DNA from: Rhodanobacter sp. B05
GTDB lineage: Bacteria; Pseudomonadota; Gammaproteobacteria; Xanthomonadales; Rhodanobacteraceae
NCBI RefSeq assembly: GCF_002001085.1
Contig: NZ_MUNU01000014.1
Location: 186,001 to 250,000 of the forward strand
Direction of reading: 5' to 3'
Length of the DNA stretch: 64,000 nt
In this document: positions 37,700-47,855 of the stretch, in pieces
Layout of the letters: every line of letters starts with the position of its first letter
How positions within the stretch are numbered: position 1 is the first letter of the stretch
Notes under the pieces: generated by a model
Databases searched by the model: none
What the model was told of the DNA's origin: nothing
Seen by the model: the letters and a program-made list of their open reading frames with translations, nothing else
Translations under genes and position numbers: made by a program

Positions 37700-38830
37700 A
37701 TGCATGACATCCGCTTCCATGCCGCGATCGCCGAACTGCCAGCCACGGCGTGGGACACCCTGCGTGCCGACGCCAATCCGTTCGTGTCGCATGCGTTTCT
37801 GCATGCACTGGAGCAAAGCGGCTGCATCCGTCCCGACTGGGGCTGGCAGGCCCATCATCTGGGCCTGTATGAGGACGGCCGCCTGCTCGCCGCCGCACCG
37901 CTGTACCTGAAGGGCAATTCGCACGGCGAATTCGTGTTCGACTGGAGCTGGGCCAGCGCATGGGAGCGCGCCGGTGGCGCGTACTATCCGAAACTGCTCA
38001 ACGGCGTGCCCTACTCGCCCGTGCCCGGCCCGCGCCTGCTGGCTGGCAGCAGTGAACACACACCCGCCCTGCAGCGTGCGCTGGTCGAGGCGATGCGCGA
38101 CGAAACCGCCCGGCTCGGCCTGTCTTCGGTACACGCCAACTTCCTGCAGCCCGCCGAACTCGCCGCATTCGGCGATGACTGGCTGGCCCGCTCGGACGTG
38201 CAGTTCCACTGGCACAACCGCGGCTATCGCCACTTCCCGGATTTCCTCGCCGCGCTCAGCCACAAGAAGCGCAAGAACATCCTGCGCGAACGCGATCAGG
38301 TGGCCGCCAGCGGTTTGACGATCGAATGGCGCGGCGGCGACACGCTGGATCGCGCCGAATGGCGCCGGCTGCATGCCCTGTACGAAAGCACGTTCGACCT
38401 CAAGGGCAACCACGCTGCGCTGACCGCGGCATTCTTCAGCCGCCTCGGCGAACTCGGCGGGCTCGCGCAGGTCGCGCTGGCACGCGAGGACGAAACCATC
38501 GTGGCGATGGCGCTGTTCGTGCAAGGTGGCAACGTGCTGTACGGCCGCTACTGGGGCGCCTCGGTGGACGTGCCCGGCCTGCATTTCGAGCTGTGCTACT
38601 ACCGCGGCATCGAGCATGCGATCGCGCAGCGGCTGGATCGGTTCGAACCCGGCGCGCAGGGCGAGCACAAGCTGGCGCGCGGCTTCCTGCCGGCGCGCAC
38701 GCATTCGCGGCACTATCTGGCCAATCCGGATTTTCGCGCCGCCGTGGCTGCGGCGCTTGCCAGCGAGGCGGAAGCGGTCGACGCTTATGCCACCGAGCTG
38801 CACAGCCACAGTCCGTTTGCCGAACGATGA
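37700..38830 (+). CDS. FemAB-like/GNAT-fold acyltransferase (DUF482 family)
   Basis: A 376-residue protein starting at 37700, just after the repeat element. 'VSHAFLHALEQSGC' near residue 25, 'GEFVFDWSWASAWERAGGAYYPKL' region near 75-95, and 'FLAALSHKKRKNILRERDQV' near 175-195 are typical of the DUF482 (peptidogalycan biosynthesis-like) proteins, which have a double GNAT fold. Cytosolic; the substrate is unknown and the 'peptidogalycan' name is a historical label. Its stop overlaps the aat start (ATGA), so the two are translationally coupled. Confidence 0.85.
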   Translation: MHDIRFHAAIAELPATAWDTLRADANPFVSHAFLHALEQSGCIRPDWGWQAHHLGLYEDGRLLAAAPLYLKGNSHGEFVFDWSWASAWERAGGAYYPKLLNGVPYSPVPGPRLLAGSSEHTPALQRALVEAMRDETARLGLSSVHANFLQPAELAAFGDDWLARSDVQFHWHNRGYRHFPDFLAALSHKKRKNILRERDQVAASGLTIEWRGGDTLDRAEWRRLHALYESTFDLKGNHAALTAAFFSRLGELGGLAQVALAREDETIVAMALFVQGGNVLYGRYWGASVDVPGLHFELCYYRGIEHAIAQRLDRFEPGAQGEHKLARGFLPARTHSRHYLANPDFRAAVAAALASEAEAVDAYATELHSHSPFAER

Positions 38831-39555
38831 TGCGCCTGCCGCTACTGGATCCCGCCGCGCCCGACCACTTCCCCGACCCGCGTCTGGCGCTGGTCGAGCC
38901 GAACGGCTTGCTCGCGTTCGGTGGCGATCTCACGCCACAGCGCCTGCTGGCCGCGTACCGCCGCGGCATCTTTCCCTGGTTCGGTGCCGGCGAGCCGATC
39001 CTGTGGTGGTCGCCTGACCCGCGCTGCGTGTTCGATACCGGAACGCTGCGGATCAATCGCAGCCTGCGCCGCCAGTTGGCCGGCAGGCACTGGCGGTTGA
39101 GCGTCGACCGCGCCTTCGGGCAGGTGATCCGCGCCTGCGCCGCGCCGCGTGTCGGTGAATCGGGTACCTGGCTGGTGCCGGCGATGATCGACGCCTACGT
39201 GCACCTGCACCGGCTCGGCCATGCGCACAGCGTGGAGGTGTGGGACGGTGAACGACTGGTCGGCGGCATCTATGGCGTGGCGATCGGGCGACTGTTCTGC
39301 GGCGAGTCGATGTTCAGCGCGGAGAGCGGCGGCTCGAAGATCGCCCTCGTCGCCCTGGCCCGGCTGCTGCACGAGATGGATTTTCCGCTGATCGACACCC
39401 AGGTCAGCAATCCGCATACGCTCGGCCTGGGTGCGCTGGAGATGCCGCGCGTGGAGTTCCTGCAACACGTCGCCCGGCTCGGCCAGCTGCCCGGACCGAC
39501 CGGCAACTGGAGCGACCTCACGCCGCGCCTGATCCAGCCCTGCGCAGGCGAATGA
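38827..39555 (+). CDS. aat: Leucyl/phenylalanyl-tRNA--protein transferase
   Basis: A 242-residue N-end-rule enzyme that attaches Leu or Phe to proteins with N-terminal Arg or Lys, marking them for ClpAP. 'GLLAFGGDLTPQRLLAAYRR' and 'GIFPWFGAGEPILWWSPDPR' near the N-terminus and 'GVAIGRLFCGESMFS' in the core are signatures. Two adjacent ATGs (38827 and 38830) could start it; the first overlaps the upstream stop codon. Confidence 0.95.
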   Translation: MMRLPLLDPAAPDHFPDPRLALVEPNGLLAFGGDLTPQRLLAAYRRGIFPWFGAGEPILWWSPDPRCVFDTGTLRINRSLRRQLAGRHWRLSVDRAFGQVIRACAAPRVGESGTWLVPAMIDAYVHLHRLGHAHSVEVWDGERLVGGIYGVAIGRLFCGESMFSAESGGSKIALVALARLLHEMDFPLIDTQVSNPHTLGLGALEMPRVEFLQHVARLGQLPGPTGNWSDLTPRLIQPCAGE

Positions 39556-39561
39556 CAGCGC

Positions 39562-40374
39562 TCAACGGGCCGGCACCTGGCCAAGCGCCTTGAGCGCGTC
39601 GTAGTTGTCCAGGAACAGTGCCACCAGGTTCGGATCGAGCTGGCTGCCGGCGGCGGCGCGCAGATAGTTCAGGACGTCCGCCTCCGGCCACGCCGGCTTG
39701 TAGACGCGCGCGGTGATCAGCGCATCCCACACGTCGACCACGCTGAAGATCCGCGCGGCCAGCGGAATCGCCGCGCCACGCAGGCCCTGCGGATATCCGG
39801 TGCCATCCCAGCGCTCGTGATGGCTGTGCGGGATGTCGCTGGCGTCACGCAGGAAATCGACCCGCTGCAACAGTTCGTAGCCGAGTTGCGGGTGCTGACG
39901 CATCACCGCCATCTCCTCGTCATCCAGCTTGCCGGGCTTGATCAGGATCGAATCCGGCAACGCCAGCTTGCCGATGTCATGCAGCAGGGCGCCGAACGTG
40001 AGGTGGCGCAGCGCCTCGCCCTGCACGCCCGCGAGCCGGGCCAGCCCCACCGACATGCGCATCACCCGGTCGGAATGATCGCCGGTTTCCTTGTGCCGGA
40101 TGTCCATCGCCGATACCAGCACGCGCAGCGTCTGCTTGTGGCTGTTGCGCAGGGTCTGGTTGGCCACCTGCAGGCGGCGCAAGTCGCGGCCGATCATCCA
40201 GTACAGCAGTACGCCGGTGGCCAGCACGAACAGGCCGCCCTTGACGCTCTGCAGGAAGGTCAGCTCGGCCTGGCCCTGCACCAGCGCGCCCAGCACGCGA
40301 TCGGAAAGGCAGATCCACAACGTGGACAGCAACACGTAGGCAGAGGCCGTGCGGAATTGAGGGCTGATCGTCAA
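39562..40374 (-). CDS. HD-GYP domain cyclic di-GMP phosphodiesterase
   Basis: About 270 residues. Two membrane segments lie near the N-terminus ('ASAYVLLSTLWICL', 'GLFVLATGVLLYWMIG'), then an HD-GYP domain: 'GDHSDRVMRMSVGLARL', 'GALLHDIGKLALPDSIL', and 'HHERWDGTGYPQGL' with the GYP motif. HD-GYP enzymes hydrolyse c-di-GMP to GMP, opposing GGDEF proteins such as the one at 28360. The TTG start at 40374 is preferred because a GGAG site sits seven bases before it; an ATG at 40416 lacks one. Confidence 0.88.
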   Translation of the reverse strand: MTISPQFRTASAYVLLSTLWICLSDRVLGALVQGQAELTFLQSVKGGLFVLATGVLLYWMIGRDLRRLQVANQTLRNSHKQTLRVLVSAMDIRHKETGDHSDRVMRMSVGLARLAGVQGEALRHLTFGALLHDIGKLALPDSILIKPGKLDDEEMAVMRQHPQLGYELLQRVDFLRDASDIPHSHHERWDGTGYPQGLRGAAIPLAARIFSVVDVWDALITARVYKPAWPEADVLNYLRAAAGSQLDPNLVALFLDNYDALKALGQVPAR

Positions 40375-40479
40375 GACAAGGCTCCGGCGAGAACGTCCCG
40401 CGCACGACATGCGCATCACACATCTTGCAGGCAGGCGGCAGTGTGAGGCACTGGCCGCTGCCACTCTGTGACAGAAATC

Positions 40480-41739
<1,260 letters not shown>

Positions 41740-41863
41740 GAGATCAACCGAATACATGGCGCGACGGTGCGCGGCGACGCCGGCAAGGATACCTGATAGG
41801 CGCTCCGGCCGATGAAGACCCGGCCCCCGCGGGCGCGGTAACGGGACGAATTGCCGCATCCGG

Positions 41864-41877
41864 TTGATCGCCGTCAA
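41864..41877 (+). promoter_or_regulatory. FNR/Anr-type box upstream of ccoN
   Basis: TTGAT-CGCC-GTCAA matches the FNR consensus TTGAT-N4-ATCAA with one mismatch. A -10-like GACAAT at 41897-41902 would place the transcription start near 41909, about 38-41 bases from the box centre, the spacing of FNR class II activation. This fits induction of cbb3 oxidase at low oxygen. Confidence 0.7.
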
Positions 41878-41929
41878 TGCGGGCCGGTTCTTCCTCGACA
41901 ATACTCGGAAACCTGATCGGGAATCCTGC

Positions 41930-43396
41930 ATGCCTAACACCGAGTACTACAACGACAAGGTAGTGCGCCAGTTCCTGCTGGCCGCCGCCGTCTGGGGCAT
42001 CATCGGCATGTCGGTCGGCGTCTACATCGCCGCCGAGCTGATGTGGCCGGCGCTGAATTTCAATATCCCGTTCATCACCTTCAGCCGGCTGCGTCCGGAT
42101 CACACGTTCGGCGTGATCTTCGCGTTCGGCGGTTCGGCGCTGATGGGAACCTGCTACTACGTGGTGCAGCGTACCGGCCATGCCCGATTGGCGCTGGGCA
42201 AGCTGGCCGGGTTCACGTTCTGGGGCTGGCAGCTGATCTGCGTGCTGGCGATGACCACGATGCCACTGGGCATCACCCAGAGCAAGGAATACGCCGAGCC
42301 GGAATGGTTCATCGACATCCTGATCGCGGTGGTCTGGGTCAGCTTCGGCGTGGTGTTCTTCGCCAGCCTCGCGCGCCGACGCATCAAGCACATCTACGTG
42401 GCCAACTGGTACTACGGCGCGTTCATCATCGCCGTCGGCCTGCTGCACATCGTCAACAACCTGGCCCTGCCGGTGTCGATGTGGAAGTCCTACCCGATCT
42501 ACTCGGGCGTGGTCGACGCGATGGTGCAGTGGTGGTACGGCCACAACGCGGTGGCGTTCTTCCTCACCGCCGGCTTCCTCGGCATGATGTATTACTTCGT
42601 GCCGCGGCAGGCCAAGCAGCCACTCTGGAGCTACCGCTTCTCGATCGTCAATTTCTGGGCGCTGATCTCGGTCTACATGTGGGCCGGCGCGCACCACCTG
42701 ATGTACACCGCCCTGCCCGACTGGGTGCAGTCGGTCGGCATGGCGTTCTCGCTGGTGCTGCTGATGCCCAGCCTGGGTTCGGCGGCGAATGGCCTGCTCA
42801 CCTTCAACGGCTCCTGGCATCGACTGAAGACCGACCCGGCCGCCAAGTTCATGGTGATGTCGCTGGTGTTCTACGGCGCCGCCACGTTCGAAGGCTCGAT
42901 GATGGCGATCAAGACGGTGAACTCGCTGTCGCATTACACCGACTGGACGATCGCCCACGTGCATTCGGGTTCGCTCGGCTGGGTGGCGATGATCACCATC
43001 GGCTCGCTGTACGCGATGGCCCCCCGCGCGCTGGGTCGCCCGGAGATGCACTCGCGCAGCGCGATGGAATGGCACTTCTGGCTGCACATGGTGGGCACCC
43101 TGCTCTATGTCGGCGCGATGTGGACCGCCGGCGTCACCGAGGGCCTGATGTGGCGCGCCACCCAGCCGGATGGTGCGCTGACCTACGGCTTCCTCGACAG
43201 CCTGATCGCGATCAGGCCGATGTACCTGATCCGCTGGGCCGGCGGCGTATTCATCCTGTCCGGCATGTGGGTGATGGCCTGGAACCTGTGGCATACCGCC
43301 GCCGACGCGCGCGCGCGCCTGATCAAGCCGATCCCGGTGCCGATTCCCGAGCCGGTGCCGCATCAGGTACCCGCCCCGCTGCCTGCGGCCGGTTGA
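41930..43396 (+). CDS. ccoN: Cytochrome c oxidase cbb3-type subunit I
   Basis: A 488-residue haem-copper oxidase core subunit with 12 membrane helices. '[23 protein letters not shown]' region contains the active-site His and Tyr-coordinating helix, '[14 protein letters not shown]' carries the CuB histidines, and '[16 protein letters not shown]' the haem-ligand region. It reduces oxygen to water with high affinity and pumps protons. The ATG at 41930 is used; an upstream ATG at 41864 lies inside the FNR box. First gene of the operon. Confidence 0.97.
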   Translation: MPNTEYYNDKVVRQFLLAAAVWGIIGMSVGVYIAAELMWPALNFNIPFITFSRLRPDHTFGVIFAFGGSALMGTCYYVVQRTGHARLALGKLAGFTFWGWQLICVLAMTTMPLGITQSKEYAEPEWFIDILIAVVWVSFGVVFFASLARRRIKHIYVANWYYGAFIIAVGLLHIVNNLALPVSMWKSYPIYSGVVDAMVQWWYGHNAVAFFLTAGFLGMMYYFVPRQAKQPLWSYRFSIVNFWALISVYMWAGAHHLMYTALPDWVQSVGMAFSLVLLMPSLGSAANGLLTFNGSWHRLKTDPAAKFMVMSLVFYGAATFEGSMMAIKTVNSLSHYTDWTIAHVHSGSLGWVAMITIGSLYAMAPRALGRPEMHSRSAMEWHFWLHMVGTLLYVGAMWTAGVTEGLMWRATQPDGALTYGFLDSLIAIRPMYLIRWAGGVFILSGMWVMAWNLWHTAADARARLIKPIPVPIPEPVPHQVPAPLPAAG

Positions 43397-43406
43397 GGAG
43401 GGCGTC

Positions 43407-44081
43407 ATGGCTTACAAGCATTTCGAAGCAATCGAGAAACACGCCGGGCTGCTCGGTGTCCTGATCGCGATCATGGTCTCGCTCGGCGGCCTCGCCGAGA
43501 TCACCCCGCTGTTCATGGAGGCACACTCGGTGAAGCCGCCGCCTGGCGTGCAGCCCTACGACGCGCTGCGGCTGATGGGCCGCGACGTGTACGTCGAGAA
43601 CGGCTGCTACCTGTGCCACTCGCAGATGATCCGCGCCCTGCGTTTCGAAACGGAGCGCTACGGCCACTACTCCACCGCCGCCGAATCGGTCTACGACCGC
43701 CCGTTCCAATGGGGTTCCAAGCGCACCGGGCCCGACCTGGCGCGGGTCGGCGGCAAGTATTCGGACGAGTGGCAGCGCCTGCACCTGATGGCTCCGCGCC
43801 AGCTGGTGCCGCAGTCGAACATGCCGGGCTACCCGTGGCTGGCGCAAAACAAGCTCGATGGTGCCGACGTGCAGGCGCGCATGCGTACCTTGCGACGGCT
43901 CGGTGATCCGTACACCGACGCGCAGATTGCCGCCGCGCCGGCCGCCGTGGCCGGCAAGACCGAGATGGATGCGCTGATCGCCTACCTGCAGGGCCTGGGC
44001 ATCGACAACGAGCCCAGGCCGCCAGTCGGCGGTGCCGCCGCGGCAGGCGCCGCGCCGGCCAGCGACGGGGGCACGCCATGA
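43407..44081 (+). CDS. ccoO: Cytochrome c oxidase cbb3-type subunit II (monohaem cytochrome c)
   Basis: A 224-residue membrane-anchored monohaem cytochrome c. One N-terminal helix ('[20 protein letters not shown]') precedes the haem-binding '[12 protein letters not shown]', and the methionine ligand lies in '[13 protein letters not shown]'. It passes electrons from CcoP to CcoN. The C-terminus is Ala/Gly/Pro-rich. The start follows a GAGG site, and its stop overlaps ccoQ (ATGA). Confidence 0.96.
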   Translation: MAYKHFEAIEKHAGLLGVLIAIMVSLGGLAEITPLFMEAHSVKPPPGVQPYDALRLMGRDVYVENGCYLCHSQMIRALRFETERYGHYSTAAESVYDRPFQWGSKRTGPDLARVGGKYSDEWQRLHLMAPRQLVPQSNMPGYPWLAQNKLDGADVQARMRTLRRLGDPYTDAQIAAAPAAVAGKTEMDALIAYLQGLGIDNEPRPPVGGAAAAGAAPASDGGTP

Positions 44082-44260
44082 CACCGATGAATCCCGTCTG
44101 GGGCCACATCGCCGGCGTCTTCATCGTGCTGATGCTGGTCAGCTTCATCGGCATCTGGATCTGGGCCTGGCGCAAATATCACAAGAAGACATTCAACCGC
44201 ATGGCACGCCTGCCGATGGAAGACGAGGCTGGCAACGACAATGAGGAGGATCGTCCATGA
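44078..44260 (+). CDS. ccoQ: Cytochrome c oxidase cbb3-type subunit IV
   Basis: A 60-residue protein with one membrane helix ('[20 protein letters not shown]') and a charged tail ('[18 protein letters not shown]'), the usual CcoQ layout. It stabilises the oxidase complex in other species. Its ATG and its stop both overlap the neighbouring genes by four bases. Confidence 0.92.
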   Translation: MTPMNPVWGHIAGVFIVLMLVSFIGIWIWAWRKYHKKTFNRMARLPMEDEAGNDNEEDRP

Positions 44261-45165
44261 GCACGGGCTGGTCGCTTTGGGTGATGTTCCTGGTGGTGCT
44301 GAACATGGGCATCACGTTCTTCCTGTATCTGTGGGGACCGCGCGCGAAGATCCCCACCCTGCCTGACGGCACCAGCGGCCACGTCTGGGCGCACGGCGTG
44401 CTGCGCGAAGGCGTGCGCAGGTTGCCGCTGTGGTGGGTGCTGTTCTCCGGCGCCATGTTCGTGGCCGGCTTCACCTACCTGGCGCTGTTCCCCGGCTTCG
44501 GCAGCTTCAAGGGTCTGCTCGACTGGACCTCGCACGGCGAACTGGCCCGCGCCGTGGCGGCCAACGATGCCAGGCTCGACCCGCTGCTGGAGCGCTTCCG
44601 GCTGTATCCGGTCGAGCAGCTGGCCGGCGATCGGCAAGCCAGGGCGATGGGCAAGGTGTTGTTCGAGGACAACTGCGCCGCCTGCCACCAGCGCAGCGGC
44701 AAGGGCAACATCCTGCTTGGCGCGCCCAACCTCACCGACGACGATTGGCTTTACGGCGGCAGCGGCGACGACATCACCACTTCGATCCACGACGGGCGCA
44801 GCGGCGTGATGCCGCCATGGGCCAGCTTGGGCGAGGACAACGTCGACAACCTGGTGCAGTACGTGCTGAGCCTGTCCGGGTCACCGCACGATGCGGCCAA
44901 GGCTGCCGCCGGCAAGCCCTTGTTCGCCACCTGCGCCGCCTGCCACGGGCCCGACGGCAAGGGCAACCAGGCGCTGGGCGCGCCGAACCTCACCGATCAC
45001 ATCTGGCTGTACGGCGGCACGGTCGCGGACATCCACCAGACCGTGCACGACGGACGCCAGGGCCACATGCCGGCATGGGGCACGCGCCTGACCGCCGACC
45101 AGATCCACGTGCTCGCGGCCTATGTCTATCACTGGTCGCACCCTACTGATGACGACAAGCACTGA
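44257..45165 (+). CDS. ccoP: Cytochrome c oxidase cbb3-type subunit III (dihaem cytochrome c)
   Basis: A 302-residue dihaem subunit. Two N-terminal membrane segments precede 'FEDNCAACHQRSGKGN' and 'FATCAACHGPDGKGN', both CxxCH haem sites. Met ligands lie in 'SGVMPPWASLGED' and 'QGHMPAWGTRLT'. It accepts electrons from soluble cytochrome c or the bc1 complex. Translationally coupled to ccoQ. Confidence 0.96.
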   Translation: MSTGWSLWVMFLVVLNMGITFFLYLWGPRAKIPTLPDGTSGHVWAHGVLREGVRRLPLWWVLFSGAMFVAGFTYLALFPGFGSFKGLLDWTSHGELARAVAANDARLDPLLERFRLYPVEQLAGDRQARAMGKVLFEDNCAACHQRSGKGNILLGAPNLTDDDWLYGGSGDDITTSIHDGRSGVMPPWASLGEDNVDNLVQYVLSLSGSPHDAAKAAAGKPLFATCAACHGPDGKGNQALGAPNLTDHIWLYGGTVADIHQTVHDGRQGHMPAWGTRLTADQIHVLAAYVYHWSHPTDDDKH

Positions 45166-45388
45166 CCACCACCTGCGCACCGGATCGGCGTGGTATCACC
45201 AGCCGGTGGCGTGGCTGGGCATCGCCGTCTTCGTGGCGTCGCTGGCGGGTTGCGTGTGGCTCATCACGGTCAGCGCCCGCTACGCCGATACGCCGCTGAC
45301 CACCTCGCATGCGGTGTTCGGCGTGCCGGTCAGTGCGCACAGCGCGGCGCGACCGCCACCCGGGCCGCCACCCCAGCCGACGCCATGA
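45149..45388 (+). CDS. fixH: Short FixH-like membrane protein
   Basis: A 79-residue protein overlapping the ccoP end by 17 bases. It has one membrane helix ('AWLGIAVFVASLAGCVWLI') after 'AWYHQPVAW', the start pattern of FixH. It lacks the periplasmic domain of typical FixH (about 150 residues) and instead ends in a Pro-rich tail. Position between ccoP and ccoI supports a FixH role in oxidase assembly or copper insertion. It could be truncated, or a distinct small assembly protein. Confidence 0.6.
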   Translation: MTTSTDHHLRTGSAWYHQPVAWLGIAVFVASLAGCVWLITVSARYADTPLTTSHAVFGVPVSAHSAARPPPGPPPQPTP

Positions 45389-47643
45389 GCACCGCGGCGA
45401 CATGGGCTGACCCGCGGCTCGCCGCCCAGGTGTTGCGCGAGCGGCGCGATGGTTGCAGCGAAATCGCGCTGCACGTCGAGGCGCTGCACGACCCGCGCCA
45501 GGTGCTCTGGCTGGAGCAGCGCATCAACGCGCTGGCCGGGGTACGCCGGGTCGCCATCGATCGTGCGGCCCGGCGCGTGCGGGTGGTGTGGCAGACCCGG
45601 CGAACTTCCCTGCCGACCCTGCTCGAGAACTTCGCCGCCGCCGGCTGCCCGGCGCGGCCGCTGCGCCATGACGAGATCGAGGATGCGCGTGCCGCCGAGA
45701 TGCACGACGCACTGAAGCGCATGCTGGTCGCTGGCATGTGCGCGATGCAGGTGATGACCTATGCCTTCGTCATCTACATCGGCGTGGTCGACTTCGTGGA
45801 TTTCAGCACGCGCAACCTGTTCCGCTGGCTGGGGCTGCTCACCACGATTCCGCTGGTGTTCTATTCGGCGCGCTCGTTCTTCCGCGGCGCCGCGGATGAA
45901 CTGCGCGGCCACCGGTTCGGCATCAACCTGCCGGTGGCGCTGGCGGTCGTGCTGGTGTTCGCCGCCAGCGTGATAAATACCCTGCGCGGCAGCGGCGAGG
46001 TCTACTTCGACTCGGTCAGCATGTTCGTGTTCCTGTTGCTCGGCGCACGCTACCTGGAACTGCGGTCGCGCCATCGCGGCGGCGCGCAGGGTGACGCGTT
46101 GATCGACGCGACGCCGCTGCTGGCGCAGCGCCGGCGCGCCGATGGCGAACTGGAAACGGTGGCGGCCCTGAGCCTCGTCCCCGGCGACCGCGTGCACATC
46201 GATGACGGCGGCATGGTCCCGGCCGACGGCGTGCTGGAGAGCGCTTCGGTGCAGGTCGACGAGGCGCTGCTTTCCGGAGAATCGCGCCCGCAGCAGCGTC
46301 AGCGCGGCGAGCGACTGGCGGCAGGCAGCGTGCTGCTGACCGGGCCGGCGGAGCTGCGCGTCGAGCACGGCGGTACCGACACCGGGGTGGCGCGGCTGGG
46401 CACGCTCGCCGCGCGGGCGCGCCAGGCACGTGCATCGCTTGCCGGCAGCGACCGCGATGCGGCGCGCTTCGTGCGCCGCGTCCTGCTGCTGACTGTGTTG
46501 ACCGCGCTGGGCTGGTTGCTGGTCGACCCATCGCGCGCATTCGACGCCGCCATCGCCGTACTGGTGGTGGCCTGTCCCTGCGCGTTCGCGCTGACCGTGC
46601 CGGTCACGCTGACCCGCGCGCTCGGCCAGCTGGCGCGCCACCACGTCCTGGTAACCGATGGCAACGCCCTGCTCGCGCTGGCCCGCGTCGACCGCGCGCT
46701 GTTCGACAAGACCGGCACGCTTGCGGTGCCGCGGCTGGATGCCGCCGCCACCGAACCCCTGCGTGGCGATTCGCGCGAGCAGGTGCTGGCGTGGGCGATG
46801 GCCCTGGCCAGCCAGAGCTCGCATCCGCTCGCGCGTGCCCTGACCGAAGCCGCACGCGGAAAGGTGACGCCATCGCAGGCGCAGGATGTGCAGGTAACGC
46901 TGGCCGCCGGCATCGCCGGCACCGTGGAGGGCCGCGCGCTGCGCCTCGGCCACGCACGTTTCGCGCTGGCCGAAGGCCGGATCGATCCGGAGCTGGCCGA
47001 TGACGCCCTGGTACTCGCCGACGATGCGGGTCCGCTGGCGCGCTTCCACTTCCATGAGCAGCCGCGTTCCGACGCGGCAGCCACCCTGGAGCAACTGCGT
47101 CGCGAAGGGGTTGGCCTGTGCATGGCCAGCGGCGATCATGCCGATCGCGTGGCGGCGCTCGCCGCACGGCTCGACATCGGCGACTGGCACGCAAGCCAGC
47201 TGCCCACCGACAAGCTGGCGCGGCTGCGCTCGCTGCAGGCCGATGGGCACACCGTGCTGGCGGTGGGCGATGGCAGCAACGATGCACCGCTGCTGGCCGC
47301 CGCCGATGTATCCGCCGCGCTGACCAGCGGCACCGACCTGGCCCAGGCACAGGCCGATCTGCTGTTGCTGGATGGCCGTCTGGACGGCCTGCTGCAGGCC
47401 CGCGCGACGGCGCTGCGGATGCACAAGGTGATCGGACAGAGCCGGCGCTGGGCGCTGCTGTACAACCTTTTCGCCGTACCGTTCGCTGCGTTCGGGCTGG
47501 TGCCGCCGTGGCTGGCTGCGATCGGCATGTCGCTGAGCTCGCTGCTGGTGGTGCTCAACGCGCTGCGGGTGGGCCACGATCGAACCGACGACGCGACGCC
47601 GGGGCGGCCCGGCTCCGGCAGCGCCGCAGCGGTGTCCGCATGA
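45385..47643 (+). CDS. ccoI: Copper-translocating P1B-type ATPase for cbb3 oxidase maturation
   Basis: A 752-residue P-type ATPase with eight predicted helices. The ion-binding 'CPC' is at 397-399, the phosphorylation site 'DKTG' at 441-444, an 'SSHPLA' HP motif near 478, and 'GDGSNDAP' at 628-635. The A-domain motif is LSGES, not TGES. The N-terminal HMA-like domain (about 20-90) keeps its fold pattern but lacks CxxC. CcoI exports or inserts copper needed for the CuB centre of CcoN. Start and stop both overlap neighbours (ATGA). Confidence 0.93.
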   Translation: MSTAATWADPRLAAQVLRERRDGCSEIALHVEALHDPRQVLWLEQRINALAGVRRVAIDRAARRVRVVWQTRRTSLPTLLENFAAAGCPARPLRHDEIEDARAAEMHDALKRMLVAGMCAMQVMTYAFVIYIGVVDFVDFSTRNLFRWLGLLTTIPLVFYSARSFFRGAADELRGHRFGINLPVALAVVLVFAASVINTLRGSGEVYFDSVSMFVFLLLGARYLELRSRHRGGAQGDALIDATPLLAQRRRADGELETVAALSLVPGDRVHIDDGGMVPADGVLESASVQVDEALLSGESRPQQRQRGERLAAGSVLLTGPAELRVEHGGTDTGVARLGTLAARARQARASLAGSDRDAARFVRRVLLLTVLTALGWLLVDPSRAFDAAIAVLVVACPCAFALTVPVTLTRALGQLARHHVLVTDGNALLALARVDRALFDKTGTLAVPRLDAAATEPLRGDSREQVLAWAMALASQSSHPLARALTEAARGKVTPSQAQDVQVTLAAGIAGTVEGRALRLGHARFALAEGRIDPELADDALVLADDAGPLARFHFHEQPRSDAAATLEQLRREGVGLCMASGDHADRVAALAARLDIGDWHASQLPTDKLARLRSLQADGHTVLAVGDGSNDAPLLAAADVSAALTSGTDLAQAQADLLLLDGRLDGLLQARATALRMHKVIGQSRRWALLYNLFAVPFAAFGLVPPWLAAIGMSLSSLLVVLNALRVGHDRTDDATPGRPGSGSAAAVSA

Positions 47644-47855
47644 ACATCCTGCTGGTACTGATCCCGGTGACCCTGCTGGTGATCGTGGTGGCGGTGGCCC
47701 TGTTCTTCTGGGCGGTGAACCACCAGCAGTTCGACGATCTCGACAGTCCCGCGGTGTTGCCGCTGATGGACGAGGCGCCAGCATCCGCAACCGGACCAGA
47801 AACACCGTCGGCGACGACCGTGGGAAAAACCGGTCAGCCCGCGGCCGATCCCTGA
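47640..47855 (+). CDS. ccoS: cbb3-type cytochrome oxidase assembly protein
   Basis: A 71-residue protein with one helix ('LLVLIPVTLLVIVVAVALFF') followed by 'AVNHQQFDDLDSPA', the CcoS signature. Required for cofactor insertion into the oxidase in other species. The ATG overlaps the ccoI stop. The C-terminal Ala/Thr-rich tail overlaps the 3' end of the convergent acyl-CoA gene by 22 bases. Confidence 0.93.
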   Translation: MNILLVLIPVTLLVIVVAVALFFWAVNHQQFDDLDSPAVLPLMDEAPASATGPETPSATTVGKTGQPAADP

